Shown in pieces: positions 34,554-45,879 of a stretch of DNA of 64,000 nucleotides. Location of the stretch: the NCBI GenBank assembly GCA_004431415.1, contig QPMI01000614.1:103501-167500 (forward strand). Direction: 5' to 3'. The translations under genes were made by a program, and so were the position numbers. How positions within the stretch are numbered: the first letter of the stretch is position 1; the number at the start of each line of letters is the position of its first letter. The notes under the pieces are model-generated. The model did not search any database, was not told the origin of the DNA, and saw nothing but the letters and a program-made list of their open reading frames with translations. Origin of the DNA: Cyanophora paradoxa (taxonomy: Eukaryota; Glaucocystophyceae; Cyanophorales; Cyanophoraceae).

Positions 34554-35465
34554 AGTTTGCCTATGCCAGTGCACGGCCTGTTCTATTGCAGCGGCTCGAA
34601 AAAGAGGATCTTGACGGCTATGAATCCTCCCCTGACACTGGATCAGACTCTTCAGAGCTTTCCGACCTGGGCCCTGATGAACCTGATGATTCTTCTACAA
34701 GCTCCTCTTCGGATGACGACGACCCTCCTGAGGCTCCGGACCCTGCTCCTGCTCTTGCCCCTATGCTTCCTGCGTCTCCTTCGCCCCCTCACACTCCCCC
34801 TCACCCCCCGCCAGACTTTGACGCTGAGGACGAGCCGCCTTTTCGCCGTCGCCGTGTCCATGCTTTGGACCCTCCTGCGCCAGCTCCTGGCGTTCTCGAT
34901 GATGATGCTGATGCTCCCTGGACACTGATCCTGACTTGGCTCCTGATTTCAACCTGAAGCGCCGTCGACCCTCTACCCCTGCTCCTCCTTGCCTCTCGAA
35001 TGCATATGGTTACCCAGACGGTACTATTGACCCATCTTTTCTTCCTTCCGTTAAAGGTTTGCATCTTTCCTCTCCTGCTGACCTTTCCGATCTCAGTGAT
35101 GATTCGGGTTCTCCTGTGGTGCTCATTGACTATGATGCTGACGCTGATGCCATGGACCTTTAATCTCTCTCCTCGACTGGGGTTTAAAGCTCTAAACAGG
35201 ATCGGGAATACCCCAGGCCGGCATTAGGAAGAGGCCCGCATTGGGATTTCGCCGATTGTTTTCCAGGTTTGCGTGTATGAGCGCCGGACCGCCGGGGCAT
35301 ACATGGTGAACTGTATAGGCGCCCGTCTGCGCCGCCACTACCCTTGTCTGGTTGGTTCACTGTCGATTGTGCTTCGGGCCTTCGGGTCCTTCGCCTCAGG
35401 GCCTTTCGTCAAAACCGTTGAACCGCACAACCGGCTTGGGCGTGTCTTATACATATCTTCTTCTT
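34554..35465 (+). mobile_element. Non-LTR retrotransposon 3' end, copy C
   Basis: Only the acidic C-terminal tail and 3' UTR remain: QFAYASARPVLLQRLEKEDL, then DGYESSPDTGSDSSELSDLG, ending SGSPVVLIDYDADADAMDL with a stop at 35161. The UTR matches that of copy A in reverse (ggccggcattaggaagaggc, gtgtatgagcgccggaccgc, cgtcttatacatatcttctt). It begins exactly where copy A's 5' end stops, so the two are head to head. Confidence 0.85.
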
Positions 35466-35711
35466 CAGAGCATACACATAAGGTGGGAATGAGCCACGTT
35501 CAACTGCATAGAAAATCCGGGTTCTCCTATGGTGGTGATTTCGGTTTTCATTGGGGATCCAAGGATTTTTCGAATTCTGTGGTGCTTATTGAATATGAGG
35601 ATAAAACTGATCATGACTCAGTCACTGAGTGATGCCATGATGGTATCGACCTCTACAACAACTTGGGTTCACAAACGTGGGCGTAATTGGGAATACCCCA
35701 GGCCGGCATCG
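35466..35711 (+). mobile_element. Further retrotransposon tail remnant, copy D
   Basis: Weak second copy of the tail. GFSYGGDFGF and VVLIEYEDKTDHDS resemble the end of copy C's tail, and gggaataccccaggccggca repeats the start of its UTR. It leads into the 11-bp satellite. Confidence 0.5.
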
Positions 35712-35783
35712 ACTCTCGTCCAACTGGCAACTTTCGTCCAACTTTCGTCCAACTTTCATCCAACTTTCATCCAACTTTCGGTA
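35712..35783 (-). repeat. 11-bp satellite (locus 2)
   Basis: Units of tttcgtccaac and tttcatccaac directly left of the terminal inverted repeat of the next element. Confidence 0.85.
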
Positions 35784-36210
35784 CTGGAGAACTAGAAATA
35801 TTTAGTGGGCTGCATATTTATAGTACTAAAAAATTTTGAGCGAAGTAACAAAGTTTAATCGCTCACTAAAGAGGCCGGGGGAGGGGGGGGTACCGTCTAA
35901 AAAGGCCTTGAGCGCGGGAAAGCATGCCGCCCAAGCGCGTAGCTAAGCGCCAGGCGTCGCCGCCGAGCTCCAGTGATGAAAGGCCGGCCAGCCGAGCAGC
36001 CACGCCTTGGCCCGAGCCCGACACGACGGTCTATCAGAAGGCGCGGCCGCTGGCGGGAGCCTGGTCGTTCTTTGGCAGAGTAGGCGAGAAGGCGAGCGAG
36101 TCGAGCACACGTCTGCCGCCGAAGCAGATGCCGCCCAGCCGCAGCGCCGTGCCGCTGAACAACCCCGCGACGCTGCGCGGGCTGCCCGACCCGTCGACAG
36201 CTATCTTGCA

Positions 36211-37966
36211 GAAACCTTCTCCTGTGTAAATTTGACACAGAATCGCACAGAAAAGCACCAAAAAGCACAGAAATGCACCACAAAGCACAGGTTGACACCG
36301 CAAAGCACAGGAAAGCGCCACAAAGCACAGGAAAGCACAGGTTGCACAGAAAAGCACAAGAAGGGCACAGATTTGCATGGGTAGGCACAGGCGACATGGG
36401 TAGGCACAGGAAACATGGGTAAACGTGGGTGAACATGGGTAAACACAAATTGCACGGGTAAACACATGTACGTATACAGGAGTATAATTTATAAACAATA
36501 TATAAAACCTACATATATGTATATTAATAAATCTAGATGATTTTTGCGCGGCGGGTGCGCCGGCCACGAGCTCGACCGTCGGACTTGGCGAGCGCCCAAC
36601 GCCGCCCATACTTGCAGTGCGCATGCAGACGGGGAGGCTGCAAAACCCAATGGGGTACCCCCCCTGCGTGGGCGCGCCTGTTTCCGGGCCATCCAGCCAC
36701 TCGCCGCGGCGTCCTAGCACTGGTTCGTGCTCTCCTTACTGTCCTTGTACATCATACGCATGCGCCTCGTGTGAATTCGGCATTCGTGCCTTTCATCTCG
36801 GCCGTTGTGCCATTCCCCTGCCTGTCGCGGCTGTCTACTTCATCTTCGATGCAACACGTCTGAAATGCGCCCTCTGACATGCCTACGTCACGCCGTCGCC
36901 TGGCGCCTTTTCCCGCTAACCGCTTCGTCGCTGTAGACGTGGCTGCTCATTGCTTGCTCTCCTTCAGTGCGCATTACATCTCTGCATCTTTATGTCGTCC
37001 GGTAGCCGATCGCATCGCTAACAAGCCGACCTTTCTGCCACCATTGCTAACTGCTGCCTGCGCTTCGGCATAGCATTGTCTGCTTGCTGCGCATCGCCTC
37101 GACTCACCTCCTTCGACTCACCTCGCTTGCTCCGCATGCCGCTGCCGGACGCTGTCGCACACCTCCTTCGACTCACCTCAGCTCTGCTGCTCGTGAGGAG
37201 ATTATTTGTTTCCACTCATGATTCCCTTTAGCGAGCCTTTGCCACTGCTCAGCAGATTACTCGTGAATCTGTTGCACAGGCTCAGACCCAGTCTTTAATA
37301 AGCGCACTCATCTTTCTGATCCGGAGACTAATAACTCTTCTGTTGGTATGGCAGATGCTGCTTTTAATGAGTAATCCTGAGTACTAGTTGACCTTATATT
37401 TTTTTCTTTGTCCCTGCGGGGCCTCCTGATACCCTCGGGCCGCCCGACAGGGAGCGGGCCGTCACGGGGATTCAGGCCCTTCCTATGTAGCGCCGTCGGG
37501 TGCCCACATAGGGTGCCCTATTTTCTTGCTGGCGCCCTGGGGGTGGTGGCCCAGGGTCCTGTATGCGGCTCCACTCACTCCCCATGCTAGTGGGTCCCTG
37601 ACGGGCCTTGCACGTCCCATTCGGGGCCTCTGCGGCTTTGTCATACCCAGTCTTGCTGGCATGGATGTGTCTACTGCATTTCTCTCTCTCTCTGCAAAAC
37701 CTACAGCTGATATCGATCTCCACTGAGCCTCGAGCTGCTTGCTAACAAATTGTAGCAGCCTGGCAGGTCCTGGCAAACACAGGCCTACATGGGTAAACGC
37801 AGGTTTGCATGGGTAAACACAGGGAACATGGGGGGTACACACACGCGGACATGGGTAAACACAGGCGGACATGGGTAGGCACAGGTTTACATGGGTAGGC
37901 ACAGGTGGACACAGCTGCAGGTCGACACAGCTGCAGATTGCACCAGATTGCACCGGAAAAGGTTTC
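36211..37966. mobile_element. Inner insertion with gaaacctt.tcc inverted ends
   Basis: Ends are gaaaccttctcc (36211-36222) and ggaaaaggtttc (37955-37966). Both ends carry arrays of degenerate direct repeats: aaagcacag words and catgggtaaacacagg or catgggtaggcacagg (36236-36475 and 37770-37925). The middle has no recognised gene. 37566-37700 matches the dispersed repeat at 9258. The structure suggests a non-autonomous transposon with subterminal repeats. Confidence 0.55.
37566..37700 (+). repeat. Dispersed repeat shared with 9258-9385
   Basis: Shares gctagtgggtccctgac, ggggcctctgcgg, tttgtcatacccag and a following CT-microsatellite with the copy at 9258. Here it is internal to the inner insertion. 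Confidence 0.7.
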
Positions 37967-38580
37967 GGCAACCTAGACAGCGTCCAGCGTGAAGGAGGTG
38001 GAGGAGATCGCGGCTGTGAATGATGCCGTGCTCGCAGAGGAAGCTAAGCCAGTCCGCTCGCCCGCTCGCTGGCCGGCGCACGCCGCTAACTGCGCCCGGG
38101 CTCAGACCCCAGCCACGCTCTGACCCGAGCTCGACATGTGGTATCCGCGCTGGAACCCCGATCGCGAGGAGATCTGAGCTCGAGCAGCTAGTGCTAGCGG
38201 TATTTCGACTTGTACAGTGCAGTAACAGTGACAGCGGCCTTCAGCGGCACGGGCACGGGGGGAGGGCGGCCGGAGGGGCCTCCGCTGACGTCCCCTAGGG
38301 AGCGGTTTGGCCTGACCTACCAAATATTTTCCGCCCACTAAAATGACCGAAATCGCGAAGTACTAATTATTTTCCTGTGCTAATTATATAAATTAACTAG
38401 TTCTCCAGTATGCGCCTCGGTATGCGCGGCGTCGGTCACCCTCCGAGGCTCCGGTTCATTGCAAACCCCAACCGTATATACGTACCCTGTCCGACCCAGT
38501 ACCGGGTACTGGACTGGGTACTCCGAACGACACCACACTGTGACCTCTAGGCCTGTGCGGCGCTGCGTCAGTCTGCCACG

Positions 38581-40966
38581 ATGCAGTCGCGCATCGCTGG
38601 GGCCCGAAATTCCACGCGGTACTCGTCAGGCAACAATCAACTGGCGGATCAAGAGCGGACAAAGTATGGCTACTCGTCGAAGCTGGGACATGCAAGGTTC
38701 GCAGAGACAGGGATCGGTGCTCGGTCGAGCCCGGCCTGCGTAGAGACGAGAGCTAGGATCCGGGACGCTCCTAGACCCTCGGCTCCCCTCCCGGCGATAT
38801 TTGAATCGTGGCGAGCTCGAGTTCGACCCCAGCGTCGCTTGTCAAAGGATATCTAGACCCTGAACCTAGCTCGTCCGCAACCTGCGGTGAACGCGGCGAT
38901 TAGCTAACCCCTTTCAGGTGGACGGACATGCACGAGGTCGACCGCCACATGAAGCGGTATGCCCGCCCGGCTATCGCTAACGCATCGTCGCCCGTGATTG
39001 ATCGTGCTCATCGCCATTAGCCTGCGTTTGATAAGCAACGCCATGGCGATCCTGGCCTGTCTGACCATCATCATGGCGATACTACAATTGGAGCTTTCGT
39101 GGTCTCTGATTGGCACAGCGCACGGCGATATCTCGGGCTCGCCTTCCATTAATTTTGTGAAGGCGTTGACCACTGTTCTCTGCATTCTACTCGTGATATC
39201 CCTAATTATGTACTACTCTACTGTGGTAAGTAATCGTAATCTTCTTAGCTCCCTGAGCTTTCCATGTATAGCTGATCCTAATCGTCATTCTTAGCTCACT
39301 GAGCTTAGCTGATCGTAATCGTGATTCTTATAATTAGGTTCTTAGCTTAGCTTAGCTTCATCTGGTTTGCTCTTCACACTCTCCATTCCTTTCCTCGGGC
39401 TCTCGAGCAGCCCATAATCCGCCTGCAGGTTGAATACGAAATTTCACGTTGTCAGCTTCCCAAGCGGTGCACAATCGCAGGCTCAGGGCATCTCACAGCG
39501 ATGCTATTCGAAATCGTTGTCTGCGCCATTCACTGCCCACCATTCGTCCAGTACATCGGCAGCTACAACCTTCAAAACCTCCTTTGCGCCTTCATGTTTC
39601 CGCGAATCTACCTCCTGTTTCGGTTCATGGCGATTCGCTCGCGGCTCTTCACCCCAAGTGGGCGCTTCATAGAGAACATCACTCGCGTCGAGTTCTCCTA
39701 CGCCATGGTTTTCAAGACGGCGCTATATCGTAGCCCGCTCCTCACCTTGTGTATCGTGTTTGGCACCTTGATGGTTCAGCGCTTTCTTTTTGTTATTTGG
39801 CTCAGACTTACGTGCCGTCAGTCCGTCTCGAGTTATTGTATATTTATTTTCGAGCGCTGGAGTGCCTTTATGACGCCAGAAACTGACGATGATAACAGGA
39901 TGGCGCGAGCCGATTCTTTTAGCTTTTCGCTCCTGATGAGATTCTCATCCCTTTTCGCTTTCGCACCGCAGCATTTGACGAACATCACGTGGCTCACGTT
40001 CATAACCGTCTTCACAGTGGGCTACGGAGATATTTTCCCGCTCACGCATGAAGGCCGAGTTGTGGCAATCCTTGCAGCGTGCACGGGAACGTCGATCACA
40101 GCATTGCTGATCGCTGTTGTTAGCAATGCTCTGACTCTTGATGACGGAGAGAAGAAGGTCCGTGATTTCTGCGGGTAATATGAATCAGGGACCTACTTAT
40201 TTCGTTTCAGGTCGTCACATTCCTGGATCGCGACGAGGTTTTGCCTCTCTCTTCTCTGCACTGTGAAGTGCTTACTGACTCTAACTGCTCGCTTCTAGTA
40301 TCGCAAGCAAGTCAAGGAGGCAGCTGCTCGTTGCATACAGGCGGCATATTTCAGATGGAAGAGCGAGGTGATTTGTTGTTTCCTGTCTGTTGCTGTTGAT
40401 ATGCTGATTGCATCTTTCACAGTCGAGTCACCGACGGGAAATCATTGTCCGCAGTGGACCGCCAAAGCTACTGGATCCACAGGAGCTCGAGCATGAGCTC
40501 TATTTTCAGCTGAAGGAGTGGCGTGAAATCAAGCGCACTGGCCGTCTTGTCCAACAAGAAAATGACATTTCTGGTGAAGTACGTTAAACGATTCAAATAT
40601 CGCCCGGCCATTCCTCAGTTTGTGCAGGTTGCCTTGACCACTCTGCAAAATGCAGTCGACTCCATCGCAAAAGACCTCCAGAATCTGACCACACATGTAC
40701 ACCAGGTTCGTGTGCCGCCAGTTCACCACGACTATGGGCAAAGTCTTGACAGATTTTCGTAGGCTCTCGGTCTCCCTCCTCCAGCCCCGCGCAGTGGACG
40801 CAGCAGCGGGCAGCCAACACGAAGAGCTGCAAGGGATGGGCGACAGCGGTCTGCAGGGCCCCAGAGGCAAGCTGCTTACGGTCCCCCAGAGCAGTACGTG
40901 AATCAGAGCGGTTACGTGGGCGGTCCAGGGCGAGTAGTAACCCTCTTCAATCAGTATGATAGATAG
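38581..40966 (+). CDS. SK-type calcium-activated potassium channel
   Basis: Plasma-membrane K+ channel gated by calmodulin. Segments in order are S1 AMAILACLTIIMAILQLELS, S2 TVLCILLVISLIMYY, S3 MLFEIVVCAIHCPPF, S4 FPRIYLLFRFMAIRSRLF (few charges, as in SK) and S5 SPLLTLCIVFGTLMVQRF. The pore is WLTFITVFTVGYGDIFP with the GYG filter, then S6 AILAACTGTSITALLIAVVS. The calmodulin-binding region has RKQVKEAAARCIQAAYFRWK. C-terminal exons give ALTTLQNAVDSIAKDLQNLT (coil) and a Gly/Arg/Gln-rich end GYVGGPGRVVTLFNQYDR, with TAG at 40964. Introns are GT-AG. The exon DRHMKR/LRLISNAMA joins in frame. The ATG at 38581 is plausible but its link to the S1 exon was not resolved. Confidence 0.85.
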
Positions 40967-41811
40967 AGAGATAGGTTTATATTCTAGATGCATGTCGGGG
41001 GCGCCGTGTGTATGTCTCTTGTGTGTATGTCTCCCACAAAGTTCCGAAGCTCCATTCCAGCCAACCTTAGCTCCTTTCGCCTTTCGTCACAACTGTACGA
41101 CTCACAACCTTTCGTGCCTTATTCTGGGGGCAGCACGTTCTTTCCTTGAGCGTCCAGAAGTTTAGGTTTTTGGGGCGGGCTACGATTACGACCAGAACTA
41201 GAGCTACGATTACGATCAGAATTACGATCGGAATTACGATATCGATCGGGCTCAGCTATGATGCGAAGTAGGGGCTGTATCGTGGGCTAAGTGAGCTATC
41301 ATTGATTACGATCAGAATTGCGATCAGAATCAGCTATATTAACGATGTGTATTTGCTTGGTGTAGCTATAGACTCCATCAATAAGGTCCGTCCTTTCAAA
41401 GTTTCTGTTCTGCAATCTACACCAGCTGCTCGAGCTCCGCATCCGCTAGCGCTGGCCCAAGCCCCGGCATGGCCGGCGCCGGCGCCTTTGCTAGATATCT
41501 GCGTTCATGATCAGCGCGAGCGTAGACACGCAAGCTAGCTAGCTGCAGCTGCAGCTGCAACCTTAGCTTCCCCATGCAACCCCTATCGCAATTACGTATA
41601 CCCTTTTTTTTTAGCCAGTCTCCAGCAAAATCGGTTTGAACGAGCCTGTCACAGTGTACCCCCCTCGAGCTAGAAATTGGTCCGCCGACTTCACTTCACA
41701 AGTTCACTCCACTAGCAAGCTCCAGTGTTCGTGTGAACGCCCACGCAGCTGCAGCCTTTGTTAGCAGAGCTCCGCGCTCTCTTCAGTAGACATGAAAGTG
41801 AATTAGGTCTC
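40967..41811. other. Intergenic DNA with copied gene fragments
   Basis: 41115-41155 repeats part of the downstream TPR gene (ggggcagcacgttctttcct). 41157-41330 is a gattacgatcag word run shared in style, and in the leading agaagtttaggttttt, with 24418-24650. 41334-41400 is a piece of CLEC16A. The rest, including agctgcagctgcagctgcaa near 41545, shows no gene. Confidence 0.7.
41334..41400 (+). pseudogene. CLEC16A exon fragment
   Basis: Reads YINDVYLLGV, a 6-bp insertion, then DSINKV. It matches the exon at about 20645-20690 and continues a few bases into its following intron (aaggtccgtcctttc). It is a genomic fragment, not a retrocopy, because intron bases are included. Confidence 0.85.
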
Positions 41812-43216
41812 ATGTTTAACATGTTCGAGGGGCCCCACAAGGCCGCCCGCAGGCGATTTCCTCCGCTTTCAGCTGCGCCCGTCGTTCTTTCCGCTCGGGA
41901 TGATCCCACCGAGCACGTTAATGCGCCGTCATCTGCCCCGCTGCCGCATCTTCCTCCGATTGCCAGCCAGCAGCAGCTCACAGGCCAGCAGCATATCGAC
42001 CCCTCTCAGATCAACTCGCCTTTGCGAATTTTTCCTCCTCCGGCCTTCAGGTCGGTAGCGCGCACAGGCCTGAGAGCTGGCGGGGAAGGCAGAACGCCTG
42101 GAGCGAACTTGCGGGACTACGAAACCTTAGCTTTGGCATGCCAAAGGGCTGGCCGGCCGCACGCCGCCGGCATCGGTTTCTACAATCAGGCCGTCATAAA
42201 CGACAATGCTCGCCAGTACCGGCAAGCGATACAGGTGCGCAAATGTCTGGTGCCTGGGCGGTTACGACGAGCTGAACGTGCGACTGCCTGCGCAGTCGTA
42301 CAAGCGATTCTTAGCTGCGGTCGCCCGATCAGGAGACGCCGTGGGCGAGGCGCTCGCTTGCAATTCCCTGGGCGTGGATTTCCAGCTCCTGGGCGGAGAG
42401 AAGAACATTTTGGCCGCGATCAAGTACCACGCGAGGCACCTTGAAATCGCATCGCAGATTTCTGACGAGGCCGGAAAGGTGAGGGCCTCACTAGATTTTA
42501 AACTTATGGGCTGATTTCTGACTTCTAGATCGCCGCCTGCTTCAACCTCGGTCTCGCGTACGATGGGACTGGGGATGTTGAGCAAGCCGTGATACATCAC
42601 CAGTACGCGCTTCAGTTTGCAATTCGCATCGGGGATCTCGTCGGAGAGGTGCTGGCGTGCGCTCAGCTCGGTCATATCGCATGCAGAGAAGGCGCATTTG
42701 GAGCATCATCTTTTTGCCATCGCATTTTCGTTCCTAATCCAGCTTTTTACAGGAGACTTTGGGGCAGCACGTTCTTTCCTTGAGCGTCAATTGCACCTGT
42801 CACAGGCTCGAAGTTTTCTTGCTATTTTTCCCCTTCAGCGCGAGAACGAGCACGCAGGTACTGCGGGATAAGAGGAGCAAAGCCGTGGCGTGGATGAGTC
42901 TGGGAAACCTGGAGGACCGGGAAGCCAATCACAAGTGCGACTCCTGCAAGTCGCCCCTCTCCCCTGTCCGCGCTTGACTTCCTGGCCTGTGCAGGGAGGC
43001 TGCAAAATGCTTTGAGAAGGCGTTGCTTCTTTCGAGGCGGGCAGGTGACGACGTTCTAGCGAAGCAAGGTGACCCCTCATGATCGAAGTTGCAATCGTAG
43101 TCATTTGGGCTGCAGCGGAGTGCGCACTTGGTGTCGCTAAGGGCAGTGGACGAGTCGAGGAAGTGTACAGGACTCTCGCATTTCAGTTAGAACAAGACCC
43201 GAGTTTGGACCTGTAA
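41812..43216 (+). CDS. Tetratricopeptide-repeat protein (TTC29-like)
   Basis: Helical TPR scaffold. Exon 1 has a Pro-rich lead, then LRDYETLALACQRAGRPHAA and YNQAVINDNARQYRQAIQ. After a GT-AG intron come SYKRFLAAVARSGDAVGEAL, LACNSLGVDFQLLGG and IKYHARHLEIASQISDEAGK. After the next are IAACFNLGLAYDGTGDVEQA and LVGEVLACAQLGHIACREG, joined to DFGAARSFLERQLHLSQ by what looks like a GC-AG intron. Later exons are KAVAWMSLGNLEDRE, EAAKCFEKALLLSRRAGDDV and LGVAKGSGRVEEVYRTLAFQ, with the stop at 43214. At least five TPR units are visible. The layout resembles TTC29, an axonemal dynein-related protein, but that is a guess. The ATG at 41812 is the first in frame. Confidence 0.75.
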
Positions 43217-43625
43217 AAATATCTGTGCTCTATTGTGATCCTCACAGCGGAAAGCTTAAGGTGTTTAGAGAGGGGGCCTTCCAGAGAGAAAGAGAGAGAG
43301 AGAGAGCAAGTAAAAGACACTCCCAGGACTCGACTTTCAGCTCTGCGGACTTTGATTTCGATGGTTACGATTACGATATCCGGTGGCGGAGGAGATTCCA
43401 GAGTCAGCTCGACCTTGGCAGGGCAGAGCCTACAAGACTTCGGCATTTCAGTAAAAGCAAGACCCGAGCTCGATTTTTATTTGGATTTGTAGCTCGAAAT
43501 CTGTGTACGTGCTCTATGGTGATTTTTCAAAGTTTCACACACCGTGGCACATCGAAAAAGGGCATCTATTCACTGAGTCATGATTGTGATTTTTCACACA
43601 TCGGAATTATCGGAAAGGCGACACT
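43217..43625. other. 3' flank with a second copy of the TPR gene's last exon end
   Basis: About 43430-43520 is a diverged repeat of 43165-43230 (gcatttcagt.a.a.caagacccgag, then ctctat.gtga). A gagagagagaga run is at 43290. No gene is seen. Confidence 0.6.
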
Positions 43626-44031
43626 GGGACCCTCATATCGGAGTGCGCCCCCGTTTGCTTTCATTCAATGATTTGGATCTCAAGACCTTTCGATTTCGAT
43701 CTGACCCCTTTTCGCGCCCCCCGGCGCCCACCGCAGACTGACTCCATGCCAGGCCCCCGGGGCACCCCAGGGCCCGTAGGGGCTCCCGCCACCGCCCCGA
43801 GACGACCCCCCGCCACCACAAGACGCGATGCAGCACCACGCCGTGCATGCGGGCACACGTAGCTCTAGCCAGCTAGAGTGTCCGCGGGGAGGCGCATTAC
43901 TCTCCTTAGGGGGCCACGCAGGGCCCGGCCGGCCAGTTCGCTGGTGGGCTGGGCCCGCGGCCGCGGCGGCCGCAGTGTACATTCCCACGCTTGTAGCCCG
44001 GACCTGCGTTTTGGTACGTGTCCAAATGCGT
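43626..44031 (+). repeat. Dispersed repeat A, copy 2
   Basis: Nearly identical to 3952-4349, with a few substitutions and a 6-base insertion (caatga) near 43666. It ends in tccaaatgcg. Confidence 0.9.
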
Positions 44032-45107
44032 ACAGGCGAGCTGGCGGAGTAAATTCCAGAGTCCGCCCACTGTACTTCGACCTCGGCCTCCGCTGAAGAG
44101 CCTCGGAGATCCCATCATCCATAGCTAGCGCTATAGCTATAGCTCTCGACTCTAAACGAAAAGCTCCCGACCTACGCTCACGATGACGTAGAGGATGAAA
44201 ATGCCGAGCGCTAACGCGACGCCCGACTTCCAGCGCAAGCACGTCGCGTCGTCAGCGCCGTCGTCGTCCCTCTGCATCGCCGCCGTGCCGAAGTGCGCCA
44301 CGTGCGGTCTCAGGGCGGCTGCCAGCTAGCTGCCAGGCTGTAGACCGGCCGATGGTGGGGCAGGTGTAGGACCGCCGGGAGGCACACATCCGTCCCAACA
44401 CGCAGACCCTGCGCGGGCGGCTCACATCGTATACAGTGGATGGATATGCATCAAGAAGTCAGGAACGACACCTGCCGACGAGCTGCGCCCAGACTCTGAG
44501 AGATCCGAGAGTCGTTCCTAGCTTCCGCGCCCGAGATGCGATGCCGGGCGTGTGCTCCTGCTGGGCGATCGGCTGAGCTAGATTGACGAGCGCTTTGAGT
44601 CACACGCGTATATCTACGTATACGTTTACGTACTCCGGTACCGTAAAACGCTTCAGGAAGCAAATTTGAATCCGGCTGCCGCAGTACGAGTGCCCTCGAG
44701 CTCGGGCCGGCAAAGAGCTCGAGTGCCAATCCGGCTGTAGCAAAAGAGTGCCGGCGCGCGAGGAGGCTGAACACGAATGCAAACGCGCTCGGTGACCGTA
44801 GCGTACGTACGCGCGCATGTCGCACGGCCGCACCGAGGGAGTGTTCATCTGCGCCAGTGTGCGCAAGTGACTCTGAACCATTGACGGTGAAGTACAGTAC
44901 TTCGGCCTAGACGTATGCGGCTAGCGCTGGGATTGATATCGGCGTGGCTAGCGCTGGTCTGTTGTTAGTGCTGTTCCTCCCCCCCCCCCCCCCCTTCGGG
45001 TTACCTCCTTCCTGCAGCTGTTCAGCTGCAGAGATTTTCGATGAACCCGTAAAACGCTTCAAGCAGCAAATTTGAATCCGGCTGCCTCGTCATGCCTCGT
45101 TCCCTGC
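44032..45107. other. Subtelomeric-type intergenic DNA
   Basis: No supported gene. Contains gctatagctatagct near 44130, a C17 run at about 44979 and several duplicated short pieces (cttca.g.agcaaatttgaatccggctgcc at 44650 and 45058). Confidence 0.5.
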
Positions 45108-45526
45108 ATGCGTTCAGCGTAGACAGAGCTAGCTAGCTGTGTACTACGCCTGTCTGGGCTACGCATAGGAAGGTGCGGCCCTCGCTGTTGCCGGCCCGAC
45201 CGTTCCCCCCCGAGGCCCGTAAGGGGAGTAACGCTCCACCCCCGCACAGCCTAGGCCGCGCGCGTGTCGTGTGCAGCGCCGCGTCGTCGTTCTTGGGCAG
45301 TGGGAGTTCCTGCAGGCCCGGCGGGGCCGGGACCCGTCGGTAGCCTGCGCGCGGGGGGGCGGCGCACGCGCGGAGGGGGGTCAGATCGAAATTGAAGCGC
45401 CCTGAAATCGAAATCGAAATCGAAGGCGCGCACTCGGGGAAAGCGCGAAAGCGCGATCCCTCCCTGGTCGATTCTGCGGGGCGGCGGAAGCGCGCAGAGG
45501 GGGGTCGGACAGCGCACTCGAAATGG
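45108..45526 (+). repeat. Telomere-associated repeat (TAS), internal copy
   Basis: Same element as at 62876-63322, ending in ggggggtcggacagcgcac before the 11-bp satellite. Confidence 0.9.
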
Positions 45527-45700
45527 TACTTTCGTCCAACTTTCGTCCAACTTTCTTAAGCTTCCAGTTGCATGGTTCTTTCGTCCAACTTTCGTCCAAC
45601 TTTCTTAAGCTTCCAATTGCATGGTATTTTCGTCCAACTTTCGTCCAACTTTCTTAAGCTTCCAATTGCATGGTACTTTCGTCCAACTTTCGTCCAATCT
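45527..45700 (-). repeat. 11-bp satellite (locus 3), higher-order repeat
   Basis: Four blocks of tttcgtccaac pairs, each separated by tttcttaagcttccaattgc and atggt. This gives a higher-order unit of about 48 bp. The next bases (tctcggctttgaa, then gattgcgattacgattcaaa) are shared with 26786-26876. Confidence 0.9.
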
Positions 45701-45879
45701 TCTCGGCTTTGAATGCAGATCGTTCGTGGAGGATTGCAAACTGGGGATTGCGATTACGATTGCGATTACGATTCAAACATGCAGTTTCCCCGAGCTTAAT
45801 TTCGAGCTGGTGCGCGTGTCAGTGTGGGCAGGACGTATCACATATATATATATCTGCAGTGATAGGTGCAGCATCACAT

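Larger units (their letters stand above)
35924..38090 (+). pseudogene. Reading frame of the outer element, interrupted
   Basis: The 5' part begins MPPKRVAKRQASPPSSSDER, continues KARPLAGAWSFFGRVGEKAS and reaches LPDPSTAIL at the insertion border (about 36210). After the insertion a frame resumes with TASSVKEVEEIAAVNDAVLA (about 37977) and EEAKPVRSPARWPAH. Both halves have similar composition and look like one small basic and then acidic protein. Function is unknown. Confidence 0.45.
35782..38410. mobile_element. Element bounded by 14-bp inverted repeats, split by an insertion
   Basis: Perfect inverted ends tactggagaactag (35782-35795) and ctagttctccagta (38397-38410), both followed inwards by A/T-rich DNA with ttagtgggc near each side. 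This fits a DNA transposon of about 2.6 kb, or about 870 bp once the inner insertion is removed. No transposase was recognised. No clear target-site duplication was seen, so the borders are inferred from the inverted repeats. Confidence 0.6.
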
